Source: Stutzerimonas stutzeri (lineage in GTDB: Bacteria; Pseudomonadota; Gammaproteobacteria; Pseudomonadales; Pseudomonadaceae). From it: DNA of 64,000 nucleotides. The DNA lies in the NCBI RefSeq assembly GCF_024451105.1, contig NZ_JANGEY010000001.1:248001-312000 (forward strand). Direction: 5' to 3'. This document shows, in pieces, positions 57,266 to 64,000 of the stretch. A program made the translations under genes and the position numbers. Numbering within the stretch: the stretch's first letter is position 1; each line of letters opens with the position of its first letter. The notes below the pieces were generated by a model, which saw nothing but the letters and a program-made list of their open reading frames with translations, did no database searches and had not been told where the DNA came from.

Positions 57266-59188
57266 TCATGCGGCGACCGCGGTGGCCTGCTGCGCCAGGG
57301 CGTTGTCGTGACGCACCCTGCGCTCGTTGCCGCTGCGGCGGGTCAGGCCGAGGCGGTCGAAATGCTCGAGGATCTGGATGCAGCGTTTGCGGCCGATACC
57401 GATACGGTCACGGAAGTCGGCCACCCGGATGATCCCGGCTTTGCCCTCCAGCTGCAAGACGATACGCGCCAGTTGCTGCAGGGTTTCCTGGGGATAGAAC
57501 AGATCCCTGACCACCTGCTGCAACAGGCCGAGGCGCGCCAGCTTGCGCAGCAGCAGGCGCATCGCCCCCTCCTCCACGTTCAGCTCCGCCGCCAGCTCGC
57601 GCACCCAGGGCGGATCGAAACCGCCCTCCAGCAGCAACGGCCAGATCTGCGTGCGCAGTCTCTCGTCGCTCTCGCCGAGCTGCACGCGATGCGCCGCCAG
57701 GTGCAGCCAGGGACCGCTGGCCTGCACGCTGCCGCGCGCCAGCGCCTGGTCGAGCAGGGCGACGAACAGCGGCCGCTCCAGTTCGGCGAAGGCGTAGCGG
57801 CGCAGACGGTCGCGGTCGGGGCCGAGTTCGTCGGGCTGCTCTGCGTGGAAGCGCGCCAGCGCCGCCAGCAGCTGCTCGCCGAGCGCCAGCCAGCGCGCCT
57901 CGGGAAGCAGGCGCAGACCGCCGCGGGTGGCGATCTCCAGCACCCGCGCCGGCATCCGCCACAACGCGCGCGGGCGGTTGAACTGGCGCTCCAGCGCCTG
58001 CGGGTCGATGCCGTCGAGCGCCGTCTCCAGCAACTGCGGCAACGCCTGCTCCAGGCCGCCGGCGCGCAGCGCGGCGAGCTGGGCGAGGCGCTGCGGCGTA
58101 CGCCGCTGGCGGGCCGGGGCGAACGGGTCGAGCACCCGCCCGCCGCCCAGGGTGCGCTGCGCCGACTGGTCGCGCAGCACCAGCGCATCGCCGTGCACGG
58201 CGTGCAGCGGCGCGTTGAGCACCAGCTGGGCGAACGCCCGCGCCCCCGGTGCCAGGCTGTCGCCCTCGAGCAGGGCGACCCGGCCGGTGACATCGGCGGC
58301 GCCCAGATGCACGTGCACGGGGGTCCAGTGCGGCAGTGCGCGCGCCTCGCCGGGCAGCAGGCGCAGGTCGATATCGATGCGCGTGGTCGGCGCGTGCAGT
58401 GCGGCGCCGAGCAGCCAGTCGCCGCGATGCAGCAGCTCAACGGCCAGCCGCTCGCCGGCGAGGTTCAGCGCCACCCGCTGGCCGGCGCAGGCGGCCATGG
58501 CCTCGCGGTTCTGCGCATGCAGGCCGCGCACCCGCACGCGGCGCCCGCTCGGGCTGAGCAGCAGCTCGTCACCCACCGCCACCCGCCCGGCCAGCGCGGT
58601 GCCGGTGACCACCACGCCGGCGCCGGCGACGCTGAAGGCGCGGTCGATGGCCAGACGGAAATGGCCGTCGGCGGCGCGCGCCGCCACCGCCCGCGCCTCG
58701 TCGAGCAGCGCCGCGCGCAGCGCCTCCAGGCCCGCGCCACTGACGCTGGACACCGGCAGCAGCGGCGCCTCGGCATAGGGGCCGTCGGCCAGCAGGCAGA
58801 CCACCTGCTGCTCCACCTGTGCCAGGCGCGCCGGCTCGACGCGATCGATCTTGGTCAACGCCACCAGCGCGCGCGGGATGCCGAGCAGCGTGACTATGGC
58901 CAGGTGCTCGCGGGTCTGCGGCATCACCCCGTCGTCGGCGGCCACCGCCAGCAGCACGCAGTCGATGCCGCCGGCCCCGGCCAGCATGTTGTGCACGAAG
59001 CGCTCGTGGCCGGGCACGTCGATGAAACCGGTCAAGGCACCGTCGCCCAGATCCGCATAGCTGTAGCCCAGATCGATGGTGATGCCGCGTTCGCGCTCCT
59101 CGCGGCGGCGGTCGCCGGCCGTCCCGGTCAGCGCGCGCAGCAGCGCGGTCTTGCCGTGGTCGATGTGCCCGGCAGTGCCGACGATCAC
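57266..59188 (-). CDS. selB: Selenocysteine-specific elongation factor SelB
   Basis: SelB brings Sec-tRNA to UGA codons marked by a SECIS hairpin. The 640-residue product has an EF-Tu-like GTPase domain with G1 [11 protein letters not shown] at residues 4-14, DVPGHE and TKID. The C-terminal winged-helix repeats read the SECIS element, ending with [19 protein letters not shown]. The start is GTG at 59188, overlapping the selA stop by 4 bp; longer in-frame readings have no similar start. It is full length compared with P. aeruginosa SelB. Confidence 0.96.
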   Translation of the reverse strand: MIVGTAGHIDHGKTALLRALTGTAGDRRREERERGITIDLGYSYADLGDGALTGFIDVPGHERFVHNMLAGAGGIDCVLLAVAADDGVMPQTREHLAIVTLLGIPRALVALTKIDRVEPARLAQVEQQVVCLLADGPYAEAPLLPVSSVSGAGLEALRAALLDEARAVAARAADGHFRLAIDRAFSVAGAGVVVTGTALAGRVAVGDELLLSPSGRRVRVRGLHAQNREAMAACAGQRVALNLAGERLAVELLHRGDWLLGAALHAPTTRIDIDLRLLPGEARALPHWTPVHVHLGAADVTGRVALLEGDSLAPGARAFAQLVLNAPLHAVHGDALVLRDQSAQRTLGGGRVLDPFAPARQRRTPQRLAQLAALRAGGLEQALPQLLETALDGIDPQALERQFNRPRALWRMPARVLEIATRGGLRLLPEARWLALGEQLLAALARFHAEQPDELGPDRDRLRRYAFAELERPLFVALLDQALARGSVQASGPWLHLAAHRVQLGESDERLRTQIWPLLLEGGFDPPWVRELAAELNVEEGAMRLLLRKLARLGLLQQVVRDLFYPQETLQQLARIVLQLEGKAGIIRVADFRDRIGIGRKRCIQILEHFDRLGLTRRSGNERRVRHDNALAQQATAVAA

Positions 59189-60591
59189 GACGCGACTCCG
59201 GCCAGTTGCGCCAGCTGGGCGACGAAGGCCGGCTCGTCGTCGAGCTGGCGCAGGTCGAGCCACAGGGCGTCGGCGTCGAGACGGCCGATCACCGGCAGCG
59301 GCAGCAGGCGCAGCGCCTCCTCCAGCTGGCGCAGGGCGCGGCCGCGCAGGCGCCTGGGCTGCACGGGACGCAGGCACAGCGCGGCGCTGGGCAGGCGCGC
59401 CACCGGCTGGGCGCCGCTGCCGATCATGCCCAGCGCGTCCGCGACGCTCACCTGCCAGCTCGGCCCCAGGGCGGCCTGCAGCTGCGGCTCCAGGCGCTCG
59501 GCCTGGGCGCGGATCTCCGCCTGCGGGCGGCTGAGCAGGCGCAGGGTCGGCAGCCGCTCGGCGAGACGCTCGGGATCGCGGTACAGGCCGAGCACCGCCT
59601 CCAGCGCGGCGAGGGTCAGCTTGTCGACGCGCAGGGCGCGCTTGAGCGGGTGCTTCTTGATCTTGGCGATCAGCTCGCGGCGGCCGACGATGATCCCCGC
59701 CTGCGGGCCGCCGAGCAGCTTGTCGCCGCTGAAGGTGACGATATCGGCGCCGGCGGCCAGCGCCTCCTGCACGGTCGGCTCGGCCGGCAGCCCCCAGCGG
59801 GTCAGGTCGACCAGGGTGCCGCTGCCCAGGTCCTCGAGCAGCGGCAGGCCGTGGCCATGGGCGATGGCCGCCAGTTGCCCGGTGGCCACGCTGGCGGTGA
59901 AGCCCTGCACGCAGTAGTTGCTGGTGTGCACGCGCAGCAGCAGGCCGCTGCGCGGACCGATGGCCGCCTGGTAGTCGCGCGCATGGGTGCGGTTGGTGGT
60001 GCCGACCTCGACCAGCTTCACTCCCGCGCGGGCCATGATGTCGGTGATGCGGAAGGCGCCGCCGATCTCGATCAGCTCGCCGCGCGAGATGATGCCCTCC
60101 TTGCGCGCGCCGAGCGCGGCCAGCGCCAGCAGCACGGCGGCGGCGTTGTTGTTGACCACGGTGACCGCCTCGGCGCCGGTCAGCTCGCGCAGCAGGCCCT
60201 CGACCAGCTCGTCGCGGTCGCCGCGCCGGCCGCTGGCCAGGTCGTACTCGAGGTTGAGCGGATAGCGCGCGGCCTCCACCACCGCGTCGATCGCTGCCTG
60301 CGGCAGCAGGGCGCGGCCGAGGTTGGTGTGCAGCACGGTGCCGGTGAGGTTGAACACCCGGCGCACGCGGCTCTGGTGGCGCGCGGCCAGACGCTCGCCG
60401 ACGCGCCCGGCGAGCACCGCCTCGGAGAGTTCGACCTCCGCCAATTGGCCATGGCGGGCCGGCTCGCGCAGCTCGTCGAGCAGGTCGCGCAGGGTGGCGA
60501 GCAGCGCCTCACGGCCATAGCGGCGCTGCAGCGGTTCCACCGCCGGGCTGCGCAGCAGCCTGTCCACCGAGGGCAGGCGCAGGGCGGTCAT
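59185..60591 (-). CDS. selA: L-seryl-tRNA(Sec) selenium transferase
   Basis: SelA converts Ser-tRNA(Sec) to Sec-tRNA(Sec) with selenophosphate, using pyridoxal phosphate in a decamer. The 468-residue product has [18 protein letters not shown], the PLP region with [14 protein letters not shown] and the Schiff-base lysine in [12 protein letters not shown]. Its ATG at 60591 overlaps the fdhE stop by 4 bp, and its stop overlaps the selB start, so the three are coupled. Confidence 0.97.
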   Translation of the reverse strand: MTALRLPSVDRLLRSPAVEPLQRRYGREALLATLRDLLDELREPARHGQLAEVELSEAVLAGRVGERLAARHQSRVRRVFNLTGTVLHTNLGRALLPQAAIDAVVEAARYPLNLEYDLASGRRGDRDELVEGLLRELTGAEAVTVVNNNAAAVLLALAALGARKEGIISRGELIEIGGAFRITDIMARAGVKLVEVGTTNRTHARDYQAAIGPRSGLLLRVHTSNYCVQGFTASVATGQLAAIAHGHGLPLLEDLGSGTLVDLTRWGLPAEPTVQEALAAGADIVTFSGDKLLGGPQAGIIVGRRELIAKIKKHPLKRALRVDKLTLAALEAVLGLYRDPERLAERLPTLRLLSRPQAEIRAQAERLEPQLQAALGPSWQVSVADALGMIGSGAQPVARLPSAALCLRPVQPRRLRGRALRQLEEALRLLPLPVIGRLDADALWLDLRQLDDEPAFVAQLAQLAGVAS

Positions 60592-61511
60592 CCCTCGCCC
60601 CCCGGGATCAGCAGCAGGTTGGGCGCCTGGCGCAGGTAGCCGGCGCCGTCCAGCAGCAGGTCGAGGTCGAGGCTGGCCAGGTCGGCGGACAGCGCCTCGC
60701 CGGCCGGCTCCAGTTCCAGGTAGAGCTGCTTGAGGTAGTGGCGGCACTCCGGGCAAGCCTCGGCGCGCACGCCATGCGGCGAGTGATCGAGGTGCAGATG
60801 ATCGAGGCGCTTGGTGCTGCGGCAGTGGCTGCACTTGAGGCGCACGTAGTGCCATTCGCAGGCGCACAGCGAGCAGACCAGGTAGCGCAGGCCGTTGCGC
60901 GAACCCTGGCCGTGGATCACCCCGGCCACCGGCAGCGCGCCGCAGGCCGGACAGGTCTGCTGGTCCTCGACCTCGACGACGGCGGACAGGTCGAGGCCGA
61001 GCAGCGAGTGGCTCCAGGCCAGTTGCAGGGCGGCGCCGACGAAGGGCGCCACGCCGGCCGGCACGCCGGCGAATTGGCCGCCGAGCAGCGCCACGCCCCA
61101 GGCCTTGCGCTGGCCGGCGGCGGCGCCACGCAGCTGGTCGAGGGCGGCATCCAGCGCCGGATTGGCCGGCTCGGGCGGCACGAAGGCGGTCAGCCAGGCG
61201 TCGAGCAGCGCCAGCCAGGCCTCCTCGCGCACCCCGCTGTCGCAGGCCAGCGGCGGCAGGCCGTGGGCGATGGCCTGGGCGCAGCGCTGCGGATCGGGGG
61301 CGGCAACGGCCGGCGGCGCGTCCAACACCTGCTGCTGGGTTCGACACACGGCGGCGAGCAATCGGAGGTAGTCGCCCAACACATGGCCTTCGGCGAGATG
61401 GGCGAGGCGTTCGGCGCGCAGGGCGAACAGCTGGCGCGGCGGCAACTGGAGGAAGGCGGGCTTGCTGGCCGCGGCGGCGATCTGGCCGGGCTCGAGAATG
61501 GTGCCTGGCAC
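60588..61511 (-). CDS. fdhE: Formate dehydrogenase accessory protein FdhE
   Basis: FdhE is needed to mature membrane formate dehydrogenases and binds their catalytic subunit. The 307-residue product has four CxxC pairs in its C-terminal half (CPAC, CSLC, CSHC and CPEC), which hold iron in rubredoxin-like sites. The start is GTG at 61511 ([10 protein letters not shown]) because AAGGAG lies six bases upstream; a longer open reading into the palindrome region has no such site. It lies between fdnI and selA. Confidence 0.95.
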   Translation of the reverse strand: MPGTILEPGQIAAAASKPAFLQLPPRQLFALRAERLAHLAEGHVLGDYLRLLAAVCRTQQQVLDAPPAVAAPDPQRCAQAIAHGLPPLACDSGVREEAWLALLDAWLTAFVPPEPANPALDAALDQLRGAAAGQRKAWGVALLGGQFAGVPAGVAPFVGAALQLAWSHSLLGLDLSAVVEVEDQQTCPACGALPVAGVIHGQGSRNGLRYLVCSLCACEWHYVRLKCSHCRSTKRLDHLHLDHSPHGVRAEACPECRHYLKQLYLELEPAGEALSADLASLDLDLLLDGAGYLRQAPNLLLIPGGEG

Positions 61512-61603
61512 GCAGGACTCCTTCTGGGCTTGTTGTGGTTTTTCGGGGCCTGAAAGGAAGCGTAGACGTTGAGGGCGGGATTGCACGTCCGCGCCATGGG
61601 CCT

Positions 61604-61742
61604 GGTGGACAAGACCTGCGGTCGTTGTCCACCCTATCCGGCTCGGGCATGCACGTCTGCGGCATTGCCCGTGGTCACAGGGTTGACCAGGGATGGTGCG
61701 CACGGCGCACCCTACGCAGTGGATTGCCCCGCCGTAGGGTGC
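61604..61742. repeat. Palindromes between fdnI and fdhE
   Basis: GGTGGACAA (61604-61612) pairs with 61625-61633, and GCACCCTACG (61707-61716) pairs with 61733-61742. Both hairpins lie in the 240-bp gap inside the fdn-sel gene run. The second shares its core with the element between hisD and hisC, and the first resembles the TGGAAAA hairpin near 18.66 kb. These are dispersed intergenic elements that may reduce read-through from fdnI to fdhE. Confidence 0.6.
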
Positions 61743-61751
61743 ACCGCCGGC

Positions 61752-62369
61752 CTACTTGCGGCCGATCTCCTTGAACCAGCCCGGATGGTGCTTGCGCGCC
61801 CAGGCGCGGCTGACCTTGCCGGTGAGCATGGCGCCCACCGAGCCCTTGACCCAGATGGCGGCGTAGACGTGCACGATGATGCTGGTCACCAGCACGAAGG
61901 CCGCCAGGGCATGCGCCAGCGCGGCCAGGCGGATCAGCTCGATGCCGAACACATGGCCGAAGTACTGCCGCCAGATGACGATGCCGCTGGCCAGCAGCAC
62001 CAGCATGCACAGCACCAGCACCCAGAACAGCAGTTTCTGCCCGGCGTTGTAGCGGCCGACTTCCGGCAGCTTGTCCTCGCGGTTGCACAGCACGTCGTTC
62101 AGTTGCCCCAGCCACTGGCGGTCGTTGGCGTTCAGGCGGTTATGCCCGGCGAAGCGCAGCGCCATGATCAGGAACAGCGCGAACATCGCCAGGCCGAGGA
62201 AGGGGTGCAGGATGCGCGTCCACACCCCGCCGCCGAACAGCCCGGACAGCCAGAACAGTGCCGGATGGAACAGCGCCAGCCCGGACAGCCCGGCGAGGAC
62301 GAACAGGATGGCCACGGCCCAGTGGTTGGACCGTTCCGAGGGGGTGTAGCGCTGGATCTCGTGTTTCAT
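61752..62369 (-). CDS. fdnI: Formate dehydrogenase cytochrome b subunit
   Basis: This is the membrane cytochrome b556 subunit, which passes electrons from the iron-sulfur subunit to quinone. The 205-residue protein has four membrane segments with heme-ligand histidines (HWAVAILFVLAG, LHPFLGLAMFALF, LAHALAAFVLVTSIIVHVYAA). The ATG at 62369 (MKHEIQRYTPSERS) has GGGAG seven bases upstream; a longer start at 62417 adds an unlikely leader. It is the third gene of the formate dehydrogenase operon. Confidence 0.95.
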   Translation of the reverse strand: MKHEIQRYTPSERSNHWAVAILFVLAGLSGLALFHPALFWLSGLFGGGVWTRILHPFLGLAMFALFLIMALRFAGHNRLNANDRQWLGQLNDVLCNREDKLPEVGRYNAGQKLLFWVLVLCMLVLLASGIVIWRQYFGHVFGIELIRLAALAHALAAFVLVTSIIVHVYAAIWVKGSVGAMLTGKVSRAWARKHHPGWFKEIGRK

Positions 62370-62451
62370 GTTGGGCTCCCGGAAGAGGCTTGCCTCTCTC
62401 CCTGCGGAAGGATTCACGGCTGCCCCGGCCAGAGGCCGGGGTACGGCCGGT

Positions 62452-63378
62452 TCAGGGCTGCTTGTTCGGATCCACCACGTGCACCGACGGATCGACCTGA
62501 TGCACCGTCGGCTCGCCGGGGTCCTGCTCCTCGTCGACCTTGTTCGGCCCGACCCGCACGTAGTGGAAGAAACCGGCCAGCACGGTGGCGCCCATGGCCA
62601 GCAGCGCCAGCGGCTTGGCGATGCCCTTCCACAGGCTGACCAGCGGGCTGATCACCGGCTGATCGGGCAGTCCCGCGTACAGCGACGGCTGATCGGCGTG
62701 GTGCAGCACGTACATCACGTGGGTGCCGCCGACGCCGTCCGGGTCGTACAGCCCGGCCTGGTCGAAGCCGCGTTCCTTGAGGTCGGCGATGCGCCCGGCG
62801 GCATGCACCTGCATGTCCTCCTTGCTGCCGAACACGATGGCGCCGGTCGGGCAGGTCTTCACGCAGGCCGGCTCCAGGCCCACGGCCACGCGGTCGGAAC
62901 ACAGGGTGCACTTGTAGGCCTTGTGGTCCTTCTGCGAGATGCGCGGGATGTCGAACGGGCAGCCGGTGATGCAGTAGCCGCAGCCGATGCACTTGTCCTG
63001 GTTGAAGTCGACGATGCCGTTGGCGTACTTGACGATCGCCCCCGGGCTTGGACAGGCCTTGAGGCAGCCGGGGTCGGCACAATGCATGCAGCCGTCCTTG
63101 CGGATCAGCCATTCGAGGTTGCCGGTTCCGGGGTTCTCGTACTCGGTGAAACGCATCAACGTCCAGGAGTCGGCGCTGAGGTCGTTGGGGTTGTCGTAGG
63201 TGCCGGCGTTGCCGCCGACCTGGTCGCGCAGCTCGTTCCACTCCGAGCAGGCCACCTGGCAGGCCTTGCAGCCGATGCACTTGGAGGTGTCGATCAGCTT
63301 GGCCACCTCGCCGACCTGGCGAACCTGCGACATCGGCGTGGTGGTGGCGGAACGGGCGATGATGTCCTGGCTGGCCAT
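62452..63378 (-). CDS. fdnH: Formate dehydrogenase iron-sulfur subunit
   Basis: The beta subunit carries electrons from the catalytic subunit to the cytochrome. The 308-residue protein has four groups of cysteines for [4Fe-4S] clusters ([42 protein letters not shown] with CVKTC) and a C-terminal membrane anchor (about residues 255-275, [18 protein letters not shown]). It is 1 bp from the fdnG stop codon and 82 bp before fdnI. Confidence 0.97.
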   Translation of the reverse strand: MASQDIIARSATTTPMSQVRQVGEVAKLIDTSKCIGCKACQVACSEWNELRDQVGGNAGTYDNPNDLSADSWTLMRFTEYENPGTGNLEWLIRKDGCMHCADPGCLKACPSPGAIVKYANGIVDFNQDKCIGCGYCITGCPFDIPRISQKDHKAYKCTLCSDRVAVGLEPACVKTCPTGAIVFGSKEDMQVHAAGRIADLKERGFDQAGLYDPDGVGGTHVMYVLHHADQPSLYAGLPDQPVISPLVSLWKGIAKPLALLAMGATVLAGFFHYVRVGPNKVDEEQDPGEPTVHQVDPSVHVVDPNKQP

Positions 63379-63379
63379 G

Positions 63380-64000
63380 TCACACCTTCTCCACGTTCAC
63401 GAGGAACGACTTGAACTCCGGCGTCTGCGTGTTGCCGTCGCCGACGAAGGGCGTCAGGGTGTTGGTGATGAAGCCGTTCTTGGCCACCCCGGTGAAGCCC
63501 CAGTGGATCGGGATGCCGACGTGGTGCACGGTCTTGCCGTCCACCGTCAGCGGCCGCAGGCGCTTGGTCACCACCGCCACCGCCTTGATGTAGCCGCGGT
63601 TGGAGGACACCCTGACGCGGTCGCCGGCCTTGATGCCCAGCTCCTTCGCCAGCGTTTCGCCGATCTCGACGAACTGCTCGGGCTGGGTGATGGCGGCGAG
63701 CCGGCAGTGCTTGGTCCAGTAGTGGAAGTGCTCGGTGAGCCGGTAGGTGGTGGCGGCGTAGGGGAATTCCTCCGCCTTGCCGAACAGCTCCAGGTCGTTC
63801 TTGAACACCCGTGCCGCCGGATTGCTCACCGCCTGGGCGTTGCCATGCAGCGGGTTGCGCCCGATCGGCGTCTCGAAGGGCTCGTAGTGCTCGGGGAACG
63901 GCCCTTCGGCCATCCGGTCGACGGCGAAGAAGCGCGCCACCCCTTCGGGGTTCATGATGAACGGGTTCATGCCGTCTTCCGGTGCCGAGTCGGCCTTGAA
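63380..64000 (-). CDS. fdnG: Formate dehydrogenase major subunit (C-terminal part)
   Basis: Only the last 206 codons are in the window; the gene continues beyond position 64000. The part seen is the molybdopterin dinucleotide-binding domain of a formate dehydrogenase-N/O alpha subunit ([35 protein letters not shown], then [12 protein letters not shown]). The selenocysteine codon would be in the missing N-terminal half, so it cannot be verified here, but the neighbouring selA, selB and tRNA-Sec make it very likely. The reading frame stays open to the window edge. Confidence 0.95.
   Translation of the reverse strand, partial: FKADSAPEDGMNPFIMNPEGVARFFAVDRMAEGPFPEHYEPFETPIGRNPLHGNAQAVSNPAARVFKNDLELFGKAEEFPYAATTYRLTEHFHYWTKHCRLAAITQPEQFVEIGETLAKELGIKAGDRVRVSSNRGYIKAVAVVTKRLRPLTVDGKTVHHVGIPIHWGFTGVAKNGFITNTLTPFVGDGNTQTPEFKSFLVNVEKV

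Overview
The window is chromosomal DNA of very high GC from a gamma-proteobacterium of the Pseudomonas group. Almost every gene has a recognisable housekeeping function, and the gene order (cysND, Nif3-like, algW, hisCDG-murA, ibaG, mlaBCDEF, kdsDC-lptCAB-rpoN-hpf-ptsN-rapZ-npr, pmbA/darP/tldD, yhdP-rng-maf-mreDCB, gatCAB, roxRS, pilBCD-coaE-yacG, selC-selBA-fdhE-fdnIHG) follows blocks known from Pseudomonas aeruginosa. The species cannot be fixed from the sequence alone. No insertion sequence, prophage or CRISPR array is visible.

Layout. 1-11.4 kb: sulfate activation (cysN start, cysD), a Nif3-like protein, the envelope-stress protease AlgW, histidine genes with murA, ibaG and the Mla phospholipid transporter, nearly all on the minus strand. 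11.6-18.6 kb: a plus-strand run for LPS inner core sugar (kdsD, kdsC), LPS transport (lptC, lptA, lptB), sigma-54 (rpoN) and the nitrogen phosphotransferase genes. 18.8-31.8 kb: TldD/TldE protease, a nitrilase, the giant AsmA-like YhdP, RNase G, Maf and MreBCD. 32-35 kb: the GatCAB amidotransferase. 35.4-44.7 kb: an RlpA-like lipoprotein, a Ca2+/Na+ exchanger, a bactofilin/LytM peptidase module, the RoxSR redox two-component pair, a PIN-PhoH ATPase and YaaA. 54-57 kb: small housekeeping and lipoprotein genes. 57.1-64 kb: selenocysteine tRNA, selB, selA and the selenoprotein formate dehydrogenase operon, cut by the window end.

The unusual part is 45.3-49.5 kb, at the place where Pseudomonas normally carries the full-length pilin gene pilA, divergent from pilB. 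Here the pilin is split: a 63-codon gene encodes only a prepilin leader and the alpha-1 helix (52-residue mature chain). The next gene, 29 bp downstream, encodes a separate Sec-secreted protein with six cysteines that could supply the globular head. A near-consensus sigma-54 promoter precedes the mini-pilin, as for pilA. Further along the same strand lie an ABC-2 permease, a membrane-anchored repeat-like protein and an ABC ATPase, an arrangement that recalls PilGHI of Myxococcus xanthus, and then a second mini-pilin of exactly the same mature length. Together with pilB, pilC and pilD across the divergent promoter this looks like a two-polypeptide type IV pilus system of the kind known in Geobacter, in a Pseudomonas background.

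Other points of note are an Arg-to-Trp change in the otherwise conserved RpoN box of sigma-54, a probable non-standard ATC start for mreC, and several GC-rich nested palindromes between genes.
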